From contig NZ_CP099397.1 in assembly GCF_021495345.1 (NCBI RefSeq), positions 992,001 to 1,056,000 on the forward strand: a stretch of 64,000 nucleotides of DNA, in the 5' to 3' direction. Under the pieces are notes generated by a model. The model was not told where the DNA came from. It saw only the letters and a program-made list of their open reading frames with translations, and ran no database searches. Position 1 is the first letter of the stretch, and each line of letters opens with the position of its first letter. Positions 22,025 through 31,433 of this stretch are shown here, in pieces. The position numbers and the translations under genes were made by a program. Origin of the DNA: Pseudomonas hydrolytica. Its GTDB lineage: Bacteria > Pseudomonadota > Gammaproteobacteria > Pseudomonadales > Pseudomonadaceae.

Positions 22025-22456
22025 TTACTTCTTCAGACCGTAGCTCTCGTCCAGCATGCCGGGGCCGTCGCTCTTGGGCGCATAGTCCTTGGGCATCTCA
22101 TAGTTCTTCGGCGGGGTCAGGCGCTCGCGCTTCTCGCCGGCTTCGGTGCTGTTGAGCGTGGCCAGCAGGCGCTGACGGGTCAGCTCGTCCAGAGCCAGGC
22201 GGTTGGCGCCGTCGGACAGATGCTCCTGCACGTCCTGGTAGCTCTGGGTGAGTTTCTTCACCAGGCTGGCGGTGGTGTTGAAGTGGGTCACCACTTCGTT
22301 CTGGTAGGCCTCGAAGCGAGCCTGCATTTCATCCATCTGCCGCTGGGTACGGCCCGGTGCGGCATTGGGGGCCAGGCGGGCGAGCAGAAAGCCCACGGCG
22401 ATGCCGACCACCAGGGTCAGGGCGGGTATCAACCAGGCTGCAAGTGTCTGTTCCAC
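22025..22456 (-). CDS. YhcB (DUF1043) inner-membrane cell-shape protein
   Basis: 143 residues: one N-terminal membrane helix (about 7-27, LIPALTLVVGIAVGFLLARL), then a coiled coil to about residue 95 (QMDEMQARFEAYQNEVVTHF) and a proline-rich tail. This is the YhcB/DUF1043 layout; E. coli YhcB (ZapG) links envelope synthesis with divisome proteins. GTG start with GAGGAAGGA upstream. Divergent from the hydrolase gene. Confidence 0.88.
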   Translation of the reverse strand: MEQTLAAWLIPALTLVVGIAVGFLLARLAPNAAPGRTQRQMDEMQARFEAYQNEVVTHFNTTASLVKKLTQSYQDVQEHLSDGANRLALDELTRQRLLATLNSTEAGEKRERLTPPKNYEMPKDYAPKSDGPGMLDESYGLKK

Positions 22457-22584
22457 GAGTCCTTCCTCTCAAAACGGCTTTGCTTTACGTTAGCGGCTCG
22501 AGCCTGTGCTGTATACGGTCATGCCGCTTTGCCGCACAGGCAGTTTGCTAGACGAGTCGACCCGGTACGGGGTCACGGAGTTCA

Positions 22585-23217
22585 GTGTTGCTCAGTCGCG
22601 AAACCCCCCTTTCCATCGCCGGCCCGGTGGGGCAGCTCGAAGCCCTTTTGCTCGAAGTGCCCGAAGCCCGTGGCGTAGCCCTGATATGCCACCCCAACCC
22701 GGTGCAGGGCGGCACCATGCTCAACAAGGTGGTGTCCACCCTGCAGCGCACCGCGCGCGACTGCGGCTATCACACATTGCGTTTCAATTACCGCGGCGTT
22801 GGTGCCAGTGCCGGGGCTCACGACATGGGCACGGGCGAGGTGGATGACGCCGAAGCCGTGGCGGCGTGGCTGCAGGACAAGTATCCGCATTTGCCGATTA
22901 CCCTGCTGGGCTTTTCCTTCGGAGGCTTCGTCGCCGCTGCGCTGGGGGCACGCCTGGAGGTGCGCGGCCAGGTGCCGAGCAAGCTGTTTATGGTGGCACC
23001 GGCAGTGCACCGGCTGACGGCCGACACGCCGCCTGCAAGCCAGTGCCCGCTGGTGCTGATCCAGCCCGATGCCGATGAAGTGGTCGAACCGCAGGCGGTC
23101 TACGACTGGTCGGCTCACCTCGGACGTGCCCATGAGCTGCTGAAAGTGGCAGAATGCGGCCACTTCTTTCATGGCAAGCTGACCGATCTGAAGGACCTCC
23201 TTCTGCCGCGTCTGTGA
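22585..23217 (+). CDS. Alpha/beta hydrolase
   Basis: 210-residue serine hydrolase with the nucleophile elbow GFSFGG at about residues 110-115, oxyanion-side HPNPVQGGTMLNK near 35 and the late histidine in CGHFFHG. These features match the small dienelactone-hydrolase-like family (COG2945) found near trpS. GTG start preceded by CGGAG. Substrate unknown. A hairpin repeat begins 7 bp after the stop. Confidence 0.85.
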   Translation: MLLSRETPLSIAGPVGQLEALLLEVPEARGVALICHPNPVQGGTMLNKVVSTLQRTARDCGYHTLRFNYRGVGASAGAHDMGTGEVDDAEAVAAWLQDKYPHLPITLLGFSFGGFVAAALGARLEVRGQVPSKLFMVAPAVHRLTADTPPASQCPLVLIQPDADEVVEPQAVYDWSAHLGRAHELLKVAECGHFFHGKLTDLKDLLLPRL

Positions 23218-23224
23218 GCTTGGC

Positions 23225-23274
23225 GTAGGGTGCGCCGTGCGCACCACAAAGCTGGTGCGCACGGCGCACCCTAC
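23225..23274. repeat. Hairpin repeat, family TAGGGTGCGCC, copy 2
   Basis: Perfect inverted repeat: two 22-bp arms (left begins GTAGGGTGCGCC, right ends GGCGCACCCTAC) around a 6-bp loop CAAAGC. Seven bp after the hydrolase stop and about 78 bp before trpS. Lacks a T-tract. Confidence 0.9.
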
Positions 23275-23351
23275 GATCAATCTGGCATTCAAGGCGTCCC
23301 GCGGCCTCGGCTCGCGCGATCAGCGAATAGTTCAAGCAAAGCGAATCTGAC

Positions 23352-24698
23352 ATGACCACCCGTATCCTTACCGGTATCACCACCACCGGCACGCCGCACC
23401 TGGGCAACTACGCCGGCGCCATTCGCCCGGCCATCGCGGCCAGCCGCGACCCGCAGATGGACTCGTTCTATTTCCTCGCCGACTATCACGCGCTGATCAA
23501 GTGCGACGACCCGGCGCGCATCCAGCGCTCGCGTCTGGAAATCGCCGCGACCTGGCTGGCCCTGGGCCTGGACACCGACAAGGCGACCTTCTACCGCCAG
23601 TCCGACATTCCCGAGATTCCCGAACTGTGCTGGCTGCTGACCTGTGTCGCCGGCAAGGGCCTGCTCAACCGCGCCCACGCCTACAAGGCCTCGGTAGACA
23701 AGAACCTTGAGCAGGGCGAGGACCCGGATGCCGGCGTGACCATGGGCCTGTTCAGCTACCCGGTGCTGATGGCGGCGGACATCCTGATGTTCAACGCGCA
23801 GAAGGTGCCGGTCGGTCGTGATCAGATCCAGCATGTGGAAATGGCTCGCGACATCGGCCAGCGTTTCAACCACCTGTTTGGCAAGGGCAAGGACCTGTTC
23901 GTGCTGCCCGAGGTGGTGATCGAGGAAGAGGTGGCCACGCTGCCGGGACTCGATGGACGCAAGATGAGCAAGAGCTACGACAACACCATCCCGCTGTTCG
24001 GCAGCGCCAAGCAGCTCAAGGACGCCGTGGCGCGCATCGTCACCGACTCCAGGCTGCCGGGTGAACCCAAGGACGCCGAAGGTTCGCACCTGTTCACCCT
24101 GTACCAGGCTTTCGCCACTCCGGCGCAGCAGGCCGAGTTCCGTGCCGAGCTGGAAGGCGGGCTGGCCTGGGGCGAGGCGAAGAACCGCCTGTATCAGTTG
24201 CTCGAAGACACCCTGGGCGAGGCACGCGAGCGCTACAACGCGCTGATCGCCCGGCCGGCCGATCTGGAGGACATCCTCCTCGCCGGCGCTGCCAAGGCGC
24301 GCAAGATCGCCACGCCTTTCCTCGGTGAGCTGCGCGAGGCGGTGGGCCTGCGCTCGTTCCGCGAGCAGGTGCAGGTGGCTACCGGCGAGAAGAAGAAAGC
24401 CAGCAAGAGTGCACGCTTCGTCAGCTTCCGCGACGACGACGGCAGCTTCCGCTTCCGCCTGCTGGACGCCGATGGTGAGCAACTGCTGCTGTCGAAATCC
24501 TTCGCCGATGGCAAGTCGGCCGGCATGATCAACAAGCGCCTGCAATCCGGCGAGCCGCTGGATGTGCGTGCCGAAGGCCTGGCGTTCTCGGTGTGGATCG
24601 ATGGCGAGAACGTGGCCAGCAGCCCCGAATTCGCCGATGGTCAGGCGCTGGAAGCGGCCATCACCCGTCTGCGTGAGGCGCTGGCGCCGCAGGAGTGA
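23352..24698 (+). CDS. trpS: Tryptophanyl-tRNA synthetase with C-terminal YegP-like domain
   Basis: Class I synthetase charging tRNA-Trp. 448 residues, about 110 longer than E. coli TrpS (334). Catalytic core 1-340: HIGH-type [10 protein letters not shown] at about 15-24 and [10 protein letters not shown] (KMSKS) at about 203. Residues 340-353 form a lysine-rich linker (EKKKASKS), and 354-448 contain two halves resembling DUF1508/YegP repeats ([16 protein letters not shown]... and [15 protein letters not shown]...). The long form is, to my knowledge, usual in Pseudomonas. The role of the extension is unknown. Confidence 0.96.
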   Translation: MTTRILTGITTTGTPHLGNYAGAIRPAIAASRDPQMDSFYFLADYHALIKCDDPARIQRSRLEIAATWLALGLDTDKATFYRQSDIPEIPELCWLLTCVAGKGLLNRAHAYKASVDKNLEQGEDPDAGVTMGLFSYPVLMAADILMFNAQKVPVGRDQIQHVEMARDIGQRFNHLFGKGKDLFVLPEVVIEEEVATLPGLDGRKMSKSYDNTIPLFGSAKQLKDAVARIVTDSRLPGEPKDAEGSHLFTLYQAFATPAQQAEFRAELEGGLAWGEAKNRLYQLLEDTLGEARERYNALIARPADLEDILLAGAAKARKIATPFLGELREAVGLRSFREQVQVATGEKKKASKSARFVSFRDDDGSFRFRLLDADGEQLLLSKSFADGKSAGMINKRLQSGEPLDVRAEGLAFSVWIDGENVASSPEFADGQALEAAITRLREALAPQE

Positions 24699-24699
24699 A

Positions 24700-24724
24700 G
24701 TAGCCCGGATGCAATCCGGGCTAC
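24700..24724. repeat. Palindromic repeat GTAGCCCGGAT/ATCCGGGCTAC type
   Basis: 25-bp hairpin with 11-nt arms (GTAGCCCGGAT and an ATCCGGGCTAC-type arm) beginning 2 bp after the trpS stop. It matches a REP-like hairpin common in proteobacterial genomes and is unrelated in sequence to the TAGGGTGCGCC family. Confidence 0.7.
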
Positions 24725-24742
24725 GGCCATGATTGCCAACCA

Positions 24743-24776
24743 ACGGGGGCGTCGCTAAAGTGACGCCCCCGTTTTT
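24743..24776 (+). terminator. Rho-independent terminator after trpS
   Basis: ACGGGGGCGTC / GACGCCCCCGT stem with loop GCTAAAGT-type, followed by TTTTT, between trpS and zapE. Confidence 0.88.
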
Positions 24777-24796
24777 ACTTGCCCGGCTAACGAATC

Positions 24797-25891
24797 ATGA
24801 CCCCCTTAGAGCGTTATCAGGCCGATCTCAAACGGCCCGACTTCTTCCATGATGCGGCCCAGGAAAACGCCGTTCGTCACCTGCAGCGTCTGTACGACGA
24901 CCTGATCGCGCGCGATCAGGGCAAGTCCGGCCTGATGAGCAAGCTGTTCGGCAAGAAACCGCAAGGGCCGGTCAAGGGGCTGTACTTCTGGGGCGGCGTA
25001 GGGCGCGGCAAGACCTACCTGGTCGATACCTTCTTCGATGCGCTGCCGTTCGAGCAGAAGATGCGCACCCACTTCCACCGCTTCATGAAGCGTGTGCATG
25101 AGGAGATGAAGACCCTCAAGGGTGAGAAGAACCCGTTGACCATCATCGGCAAGCGCTTCGCCGACGAGGCGCGGGTGATCTGCTTCGACGAGTTCTTCGT
25201 CAGCGACATTACCGACGCCATGATCCTGGCCACCCTGCTCGAAGAACTGTTCAAGAACGGCGTATCGCTGGTGGCCACCTCCAACATCGTGCCGGACGGC
25301 CTGTACAAGGACGGCCTGCAGCGTGCGCGCTTCCTGCCGGCCATCGCCCTGCTCAAGGAGCACACCGACATCGTCAATGTCGACAGCGGTGTGGACTATC
25401 GTCTGCGGGCGCTGGAGCAGGCCGAGCTGTTCCACTTCCCGCTGGATGCCGAGGCCGATGCCAGCCTGATGAAGAGCTTCCGCAGCCTGCTGCCGGACTG
25501 CACGCACATGGTCGAGAACGAGGCGCTGATGATCGAGAACCGCGCCATCAACGCCGTGCGGGTCTGCGAAGACGTGGCCTGGTTCGAGTTCCGCGAGCTG
25601 TGCGATGGCCCACGCAGCCAGAACGACTACATCGAGCTGGGCAAGATCTTCCATGCGGTGATCCTGGCCAATGTCGAACAGATGGGCGTGGCCAAGGAAG
25701 ACATGGCGCGGCGCTTCATCAACCTGGTGGACGAGTTCTACGACCGCAACGTCAAGCTGATCATCTCCGCCGAGGTGGAGCTCAAGGACCTGTATACCGG
25801 TGGCCGCCTGAGCTTCGAATTCCAGCGCACCCTGAGCCGCCTGCTGGAAATGCAGTCGCACGAGTTCCTCTCGCGCCCGCACCGGCCCTGA
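24797..25891 (+). CDS. zapE: Cell division ATPase ZapE (AFG1 family)
   Basis: AFG1-like AAA+ ATPase of 364 residues; in E. coli ZapE associates with the constricting Z-ring. Walker A GGVGRGKTYL at about 67-76 (YFWGGVGRGKT), Walker B VICFDEFFV at about 131-139, and arginine-finger region YKDGLQRARFLPAI. Flanked by terminators on both sides, so likely monocistronic. Confidence 0.94.
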   Translation: MTPLERYQADLKRPDFFHDAAQENAVRHLQRLYDDLIARDQGKSGLMSKLFGKKPQGPVKGLYFWGGVGRGKTYLVDTFFDALPFEQKMRTHFHRFMKRVHEEMKTLKGEKNPLTIIGKRFADEARVICFDEFFVSDITDAMILATLLEELFKNGVSLVATSNIVPDGLYKDGLQRARFLPAIALLKEHTDIVNVDSGVDYRLRALEQAELFHFPLDAEADASLMKSFRSLLPDCTHMVENEALMIENRAINAVRVCEDVAWFEFRELCDGPRSQNDYIELGKIFHAVILANVEQMGVAKEDMARRFINLVDEFYDRNVKLIISAEVELKDLYTGGRLSFEFQRTLSRLLEMQSHEFLSRPHRP

Positions 25892-25907
25892 CAACTGCCG
25901 AACCACG

Positions 25908-25937
25908 AAAAAGGCGACCCGAGAGGTCGCCTTTTTT
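25908..25937. terminator. Terminator after zapE (bidirectional shape)
   Basis: AAAAAGGCGACC, loop CGAGA, GGTCGCCTTTTTT, 17 bp after the zapE stop; symmetric A/T flanks allow use from both strands. Confidence 0.9.
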
Positions 25938-25963
25938 GTGTCCTGGGTGGTGCGTGCTTCACC

Positions 25964-26045
25964 TAGGGTGCGCCGCACGCACCAAAAGCCCCTTATCAAG
26001 GCCCTACGTCGGCGCCTGTTTGTTGGTGCGCACGGCGCACCCTAC
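25964..26045. repeat. Hairpin repeat, family TAGGGTGCGCC, copy 3 (expanded loop)
   Basis: 82-bp version: left arm TAGGGTGCGCCGCACGCACC, right arm ending GGCGCACCCTA, separated by about 38 bp of extra sequence containing an internal CCCTACG. Lies between the convergent zapE and the 26058 gene, ending about 12 bp from the stop of the latter. Confidence 0.82.
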
Positions 26046-26057
26046 GCCGGTCACCGT

Positions 26058-27020
26058 TCAATTCTTCGCCAGCTTCTGCCGATACTGCGCCAGCATCTTC
26101 TGCGCGTGCGCCACTTCCAGGGCCTCCATGGCATTGATCGGCTTGATCGCTGCGGCGCGCTCGAGGTGGGTGATCACCTTGTCCTCCTGATCGTCGCCGT
26201 ACACGTAGGTCAGGGCGTTGGCGTACTCGTAATGGCCGATGGGCAGGTCGTCGCGGGCCTGGAAGCTGCGCTGGAAGTACTTCTCCATGTTGTCGGCGCT
26301 GACCCCGTAGGTCATCTTGCCCACCAGCTTGCCCACCTTGCGGATCACTCCCGCTTCATAACCACCATACAGCGCCAGGGCGAACGGCTGCTGCGGCTGC
26401 TTGGCCAGCAGAGCCTTGAGCTCGTTGGGAATCTGCGTGGTATAGCCGCGCTTGAGTACCACCGGCACCGACAGTTCCTCGCCCAGGCGCGCCTTGGCGT
26501 AGACGCGGCCGAACTGCGCGACGGTATCGGCTTGCACCAGTTCGCCGGCTTCGTCGGTATAGGCAATCACTTCTTCCAGCAGGCGATGCTTCTCGGCCTG
26601 GTCCGGTACCAGGAACATGGCGTAGATGACCTGGGCGAACATGGCCGGGACCTGGCCGCCGACGCCGAGCGCCAGACCCTGTTCCTTGGCCTGGGCGAAA
26701 TCGCCGCGGAACATCAGGCGCCAGACGTCCTGCAGTTTCTGGGCATAGATATCGGCCTCTTCCGGCTGGCCGGTAAAGCCGGTGCCGGCTGCCACGGTCT
26801 TCTCCAGCGCCTGCGGATGGCGGGTGGCCATGTTCACCACCCAGTCGGCGTCGGGGAAGGGATAGTCGCCGAAGCCGCGGGTCAGCTGCGGCCAGGCCTG
26901 ACGCAGCTTGTCGCCGCTGTAGTCGTAGGCGCTCTGGTCGAGCGGGAAGGGTTTCCAGTTGTCGGCCGCGGCAGCGCTGAGGCTGCAGGTGGCAAGCAGG
27001 GCAATCAGTAGACGGCGCAT
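26058..27020 (-). CDS. Uncharacterised periplasmic helical-repeat protein
   Basis: 320 residues with a signal peptide (MRRLLIALLATCSLSAAAA) and a mature part that reads as amphipathic helices resembling TPR/Sel1 repeats, e.g. YAKARLGEELSVPVVLKRGY and EYANALTYVYGDDQEDKVITHLERAAAIKP near the C-terminus, the latter close to a TPR. No cysteines after the signal peptide and no catalytic motif seen. Downstream of glxA-like gene by 128 bp, same strand. I do not recognise a function; a helical scaffold in the periplasm is the most that can be said. Confidence 0.75.
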   Translation of the reverse strand: MRRLLIALLATCSLSAAAADNWKPFPLDQSAYDYSGDKLRQAWPQLTRGFGDYPFPDADWVVNMATRHPQALEKTVAAGTGFTGQPEEADIYAQKLQDVWRLMFRGDFAQAKEQGLALGVGGQVPAMFAQVIYAMFLVPDQAEKHRLLEEVIAYTDEAGELVQADTVAQFGRVYAKARLGEELSVPVVLKRGYTTQIPNELKALLAKQPQQPFALALYGGYEAGVIRKVGKLVGKMTYGVSADNMEKYFQRSFQARDDLPIGHYEYANALTYVYGDDQEDKVITHLERAAAIKPINAMEALEVAHAQKMLAQYRQKLAKN

Positions 27021-27148
27021 GGCGATGAACCTGTTGTTGTTATGGTCGCCTCCCGATCATAGGGCGCTCAGGGGATGCGCCAACCTAACCAAGGGTGGGC
27101 TGGCGCTTTGCCGGCTGGCGGCGGATGCCGTCGTGCGGCGTGACGCGC

Positions 27149-28156
27149 TCAGCCCGGGTTGTCCTTGTGCTGAAACTGGCGGCGGTACTGGTTGGGCGAC
27201 AGCTCGGTGTGCTGGCGGAACAGGCGGGCGAAGAAACTGGCGTCGTCGTAGCCGACCTCGTAGCTGATGGTCTTGATGCTCTTGCGGGTGGAGGAGAGCA
27301 GGCTCTTGGCGGTTTCGATGCGCAGGCGCTGCAGGTAGTGCAGCGGCTTGTCGCCCGTGGCGCCCTGGAAGCGGCGCATGAAGTTGCGGATGCTCATGCC
27401 GTGTTCACGGGCCACGTCCTCGAAGCGGAACTTGTCGGCGTAGTGCTCCTCCAGCCACTGCTGGATCTGCAGCACGGTGACGTCCTGATGCAGTTTCTGC
27501 CCGCCGAAACCGATGCGTCCGGGTGTGTAGCTGCGCTGCACCTCGTAGAGGATGTCGCGGGCCACGCCCTGGGCCACGCTGGCGCCGCAGTAGCGTTCGA
27601 TCAGGTAGATGTAGAGGTCGCAGGCCGAGGTGACGCCGCCGGCGCAATACAGGTTGTCGGCATCGGACAGGTGCTTGTCCTGGTTGAGCAGCACCTTGGG
27701 GAAGCGCTGGGCGAATTCGCCGAAGAAGCGCCAGTAGGTGGTCGCTTCCTTGCCGTCGAGCAGGCCGGCCTCGGCCATCCAGAACACCCCGCTGGCTTCG
27801 CCGCAGATCGCCGTACCGGCCGCATGCTGGCGTCTGAGCCAGTCCAGCACCTGCGGGTAGCGGCGGCTGAGTGCATCGAAATCGTCCCAGAAGGCCGGCA
27901 GGATGATCACGTCGCAGGCTTCCAGGCTCCCATCCACGGGAACCTGCACCTTGCTGAAGCTGTTCACCGGCTGGCCATCCGGGCTGACCAGGCGAATCTC
28001 GAAGGGCGGCTCATGGCCAAGCCCCTGCTGCTTGGCGTAACGGATGCCGGCCATGTGGAAGAAGTCCTTGGCCTGCATCAGAGTGGAGGCGAACACGCCG
28101 TCGGTGGCGAGAATGCTGACGCGATGCAGAGCCGCACGCGGCGGGGAGATCACCAT
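27149..28156 (-). CDS. GlxA-family AraC-type transcriptional regulator
   Basis: 335 residues: N-terminal DJ-1/PfpI (GATase1-like) domain (about 8-180, with AAGTAICGEASGVFWMAEAGLLDG), then a C-terminal AraC double helix-turn-helix (about 225-325, MSIRNFMRRFQGATGDKPLHYLQRLRIE and ISYEVGYDDASFFARLFRQH). Relatives in Pseudomonas (ArgR, GbdR, CdhR) respond to amino acids, betaine or carnitine; the ligand here is unknown. Divergent from the acyl-CoA dehydrogenase gene across 142 bp, its most likely target. Confidence 0.9.
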   Translation of the reverse strand: MVISPPRAALHRVSILATDGVFASTLMQAKDFFHMAGIRYAKQQGLGHEPPFEIRLVSPDGQPVNSFSKVQVPVDGSLEACDVIILPAFWDDFDALSRRYPQVLDWLRRQHAAGTAICGEASGVFWMAEAGLLDGKEATTYWRFFGEFAQRFPKVLLNQDKHLSDADNLYCAGGVTSACDLYIYLIERYCGASVAQGVARDILYEVQRSYTPGRIGFGGQKLHQDVTVLQIQQWLEEHYADKFRFEDVAREHGMSIRNFMRRFQGATGDKPLHYLQRLRIETAKSLLSSTRKSIKTISYEVGYDDASFFARLFRQHTELSPNQYRRQFQHKDNPG

Positions 28157-28298
28157 GATTGTTCTTCTTTTTAAAGGCTAAGTGGTCATGCTGCGGCTGG
28201 ATCGTCTTATTTTTTGGCGCATGTGTCCAGTGTGACCAAGCGTTTGCTTGGCTAAAGTCGAGGCCACTTTTCACGCAGTGACAGATGCAGGTGAGGCC

Positions 28299-29438
28299 AT
28301 GATCCCCAGAACGATATTCAGCTCCGACCATGAACTGTTTCGCGACAGCGTGCGCAAGTTTCTCGAACAGCAAGCCGTGCCCTTCCATGCGCAGTGGGAG
28401 AAGGATGGCCATGTCGATCGCGCGCTGTGGAACAAGGCAGGCGAGGCTGGCCTGCTCTGTTCGCACATTCCCGAGGAGTACGGCGGCATGGCCGCCGATT
28501 TCCTCTACAGCACCGTGGTGATCGAGGAGATCGGTCGCCTGGGGCTGACCGGCATCGGTTTCTCGCTGCACTCGGACATCGTCGCGCCCTACATCCTGCA
28601 TTACGGTAGCGAGGCACAGAAGCAGCATTACCTGCCCAAGCTGGTGAGCGGCGAGATGGTCACCGCCATCGCCATGACCGAGCCGGGCGCCGGCTCCGAC
28701 CTGCAGGGCGTGAAGACCACCGCGGTGCTCGATGGCGACGAATACGTGATCAATGGCTCGAAGACCTTCATTACCAACGGCTGGCTGGCCGATCTGGTGA
28801 TCGTCGTGGCCAAGACCGACCCCAAGGCCGGTGCCAAGGGCACCAGCCTGTTCCTGGTGGAGGCCAACACCCCAGGTTTCTCCAAGGGCAAGCGCCTGGA
28901 GAAGGTCGGCATGAAGGCCCAGGACACCTCCGAGCTGTTCTTCCAGGACGTGCGCGTACCCAAGGAAAACCTGCTGGGCCAGGCGGGCATGGGCTTCGCC
29001 TACCTGATGCAGGAGCTGCCGCAGGAACGTCTGACCGTCGGCGTCGGCGCACTGGCCTCGGCCGAGGCGGCGCTGCAGTGGACGCTGGACTACACCCGCG
29101 AGCGCAAGGCATTCGGCAAGGTCGTGGCGGACTTCCAGAACACCCGCTTCAAGCTCGCCGAGATGGCCACCGAAATCCAGGTTGGGCGGGTATTCATCGA
29201 CCGCTGCCTGGAGCTGCACCTGCAGGGCAAACTCGACGTGCCGACTGCGGCGATGCTCAAGTACTGGACCACCGATCTGCAGTGCAAGGTGCTCGACGAA
29301 TGCGTGCAGCTGCACGGCGGCTACGGCTTCATGTGGGAGTATCCGATCGCACGCGCCTGGGCCGACGCGCGGGTGCAGCGCATCTATGCCGGAACCAACG
29401 AGATCATGAAGGAGATCATTTCCCGCTCGTTGGTGTGA
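28299..29438 (+). CDS. Acyl-CoA dehydrogenase, long-chain type
   Basis: FAD-dependent dehydrogenase forming trans-2-enoyl-CoA, 379 residues from ATG 28299 ([10 protein letters not shown]). FAD/substrate signatures [11 protein letters not shown] (about 125-135) and the C-terminal [19 protein letters not shown]. The usual YEGT catalytic glutamate is replaced ([12 protein letters not shown]), while E243 in LPQERL sits where long-chain and isovaleryl-type enzymes keep their base; the C-terminus closely resembles mammalian LCAD. Hence probably long or branched acyl-CoA substrates. Divergent from the GlxA-type regulator. Confidence 0.92.
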   Translation: MIPRTIFSSDHELFRDSVRKFLEQQAVPFHAQWEKDGHVDRALWNKAGEAGLLCSHIPEEYGGMAADFLYSTVVIEEIGRLGLTGIGFSLHSDIVAPYILHYGSEAQKQHYLPKLVSGEMVTAIAMTEPGAGSDLQGVKTTAVLDGDEYVINGSKTFITNGWLADLVIVVAKTDPKAGAKGTSLFLVEANTPGFSKGKRLEKVGMKAQDTSELFFQDVRVPKENLLGQAGMGFAYLMQELPQERLTVGVGALASAEAALQWTLDYTRERKAFGKVVADFQNTRFKLAEMATEIQVGRVFIDRCLELHLQGKLDVPTAAMLKYWTTDLQCKVLDECVQLHGGYGFMWEYPIARAWADARVQRIYAGTNEIMKEIISRSLV

Positions 29439-29509
29439 TCGGGAGCGCCCCGCGGGGCGAACTCGGACGTTGCCCCGCGGCTCCAAGGCAGAAATGTCTG
29501 GAGAACTTC

Positions 29510-30223
29510 ATGAGCCGATTGAGCGATCTGGCCGCGTCCCCGTTCCCGGATTGGGACGGCAGCCCGGCGGCTGCCCGTGAGCTGCAGACGCACCTGGCCA
29601 GGCGAGTGCGCCTGGAGGACGACTACCCGCCGCTGCGGCGCCTGGCGGGCGTGGACGTTGGGTTCGAGGAGGGCGGCAGCATCACCCGGGCGGCCGCGGT
29701 CCTGCTCGATGCCGATACGCTGCAGCCGCTGGCCGAATGCGTGGTCCGCATTCCCACCAGCATGCCCTACGTACCTGGGCTGCTGTCCTTTCGCGAATTG
29801 CCGGCCCTGCTGCAGGCATTGGCCGGCTTGCCGCAGGAGCCGGATCTGATCTTCGTCGACGGGCACGGTATCGCCCACCCGCGCGGCTTGGGCATCGCCG
29901 CGCACCTGGGGGTGGTCAGCGGCTTTGCAACCATTGGCGTGGCCAAGAAGATCCTGACCGGGCATCACGCCGAGCTGGCCGAGACGCGTGGAGCGCGGGT
30001 CGAGCTGCTGAGCAGGAGAGGCGAGCAGATCGGCTGGGTGCTGCGCAGCAAGGATCGCGTGCGGCCGCTGATCGTTTCGCCGGGCAATCGGGTCAGTCTA
30101 GAGCGGGCGCCCGAGCTGGTGATGGCGTGCGTCAGGCGTCACCGCCTGCCTGAACCGACCCGGCTGGCCGATCGCCTGGCATCGCGACGCGATACCAGGA
30201 GCGATCAGTCCTCTCTTTTTTAG
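29510..30223 (+). CDS. nfi: Endonuclease V
   Basis: Repairs deaminated bases (hypoxanthine, uracil) by cutting the second phosphodiester 3' to the lesion. 237 residues from ATG 29510 with GGAG upstream. D49 (AGVDVGF), E96 (SFRELPAL) and D117 ([14 protein letters not shown]) are the metal ligands; PYVPG at 86-90 is the lesion-wedge motif. The stop overlaps the stop of the convergent aldo-keto reductase gene by 4 nt, and no terminator separates them. Confidence 0.95.
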   Translation: MSRLSDLAASPFPDWDGSPAAARELQTHLARRVRLEDDYPPLRRLAGVDVGFEEGGSITRAAAVLLDADTLQPLAECVVRIPTSMPYVPGLLSFRELPALLQALAGLPQEPDLIFVDGHGIAHPRGLGIAAHLGVVSGFATIGVAKKILTGHHAELAETRGARVELLSRRGEQIGWVLRSKDRVRPLIVSPGNRVSLERAPELVMACVRRHRLPEPTRLADRLASRRDTRSDQSSLF

Positions 30224-31257
30224 GGCGCGGGGTTGGGCTGTGCCTTGTGAATCGCCTCGATGCCGGCGAGCACTTCCTCGGACAGCTTCAGCTCGGCGCT
30301 GGCCAGGTTGCTGTCCAGTTGCTCCAGGCTGGTGGCGCCGATGATGTTGCTGGTCACGAAGGGCTGCGCGGTGACGAAAGCCAGCGCCATCTGCGCCGGA
30401 TCCAGGCCATGCTCGCGGGCCAGGGCGACGTAGCGCGAACAGGCTGCTTCGGCCTGCGGGTTGGTGTAGCGGGCGAAGCGGCTGAACAGGCTGATGCGTG
30501 CACCGGCCGGGCGTGCACCGCCCTCGTATTTACCGCTGAGCATGCCGAATGCCAGCGGTGAATAGGCCAGCAGGCCGCACTGTTCGCGAATCGCCACCTC
30601 TGCCAGGCCCACCTCGAAGCTGCGGTTGAGCAGGTTGTAGGGGTTCTGGATCGATACTGCGCGTGGCCAGCCGCGGCTCTCGGCCAGTTGCAGGAACTTC
30701 ATGGTGCCCCACGGCGTTTCGTTGGACAGGCCGATGTGGCGAATCTTGCCTGCCTTGACCTGCTCGTCCAGCACTTCCAGGGTTTCTTCCAGTGGCGTGA
30801 AGTCCGCGTCGCGATGCTGGTAGCCAAGCTGGCCGAAGAAATTGGTCGGGCGTTCCGGCCAGTGCAGCTGGTACAGATCGATCCAGTCAGTCTGCAGGCG
30901 CTTGAGGCTGGCATCCAGTGCGGCGACGATGTGCTCGCGGTTGAATTTGAGCTGGCCGTCGCGGATGTGGCTGATGCCGTTGCCGGGGCCTGCGATCTTG
31001 CTCGCCAGAATCCAGTCGGCGCGGTCGCCATGCCGCTTGAAGTAGCTGCCGATGATCTGCTCGGTCCTGCTGTAGGTTTCGGCGCGCGGCGGCACCGGAT
31101 ACATCTCGGCGGTGTCGATGAAGTTGATGCCGCTGGCCTTGGCCCGTTCGATCTGGGCGTGGCCTTCGCTCTCGCTGTTTTGCTCGCCCCAGGTCATGGT
31201 GCCCAGGCACAGTGCGCTGACATCGAGATCGGTTCGGCCTAGCTTGCGGTATTCCAT
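30220..31257 (-). CDS. NADP(H)-dependent aldo-keto reductase (Tas-like)
   Basis: 345 residues from ATG 31257 ([14 protein letters not shown]). AKR catalytic tetrad visible: D48 and Y53 (FIDTAEMYP), K87 (LASKIAG) and H132 (YQLHWPER). The long loop with [11 protein letters not shown] and [12 protein letters not shown] matches E. coli Tas. Physiological substrate is not known. Upstream in-frame extension to 31311 is less likely because the family starts at MEYRKLG. Confidence 0.9.
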   Translation of the reverse strand: MEYRKLGRTDLDVSALCLGTMTWGEQNSESEGHAQIERAKASGINFIDTAEMYPVPPRAETYSRTEQIIGSYFKRHGDRADWILASKIAGPGNGISHIRDGQLKFNREHIVAALDASLKRLQTDWIDLYQLHWPERPTNFFGQLGYQHRDADFTPLEETLEVLDEQVKAGKIRHIGLSNETPWGTMKFLQLAESRGWPRAVSIQNPYNLLNRSFEVGLAEVAIREQCGLLAYSPLAFGMLSGKYEGGARPAGARISLFSRFARYTNPQAEAACSRYVALAREHGLDPAQMALAFVTAQPFVTSNIIGATSLEQLDSNLASAELKLSEEVLAGIEAIHKAQPNPAP

Positions 31258-31433
31258 GGAGCACTCCCTTGGCAAAAGAGTCATACAAGCAGGTTGAAAT
31301 TTTTTTCGCAATCAGGATAATCCGGCACCTCTTTCTGCGGTGGAAGTGATGCGCCGCCTGCCGAAGAATCTTGCCGTATTGTGGACGCGCTGACCCGAGC
31401 CCCCGATAGCGTCCGTATGCGGCTGCCTTTGAC

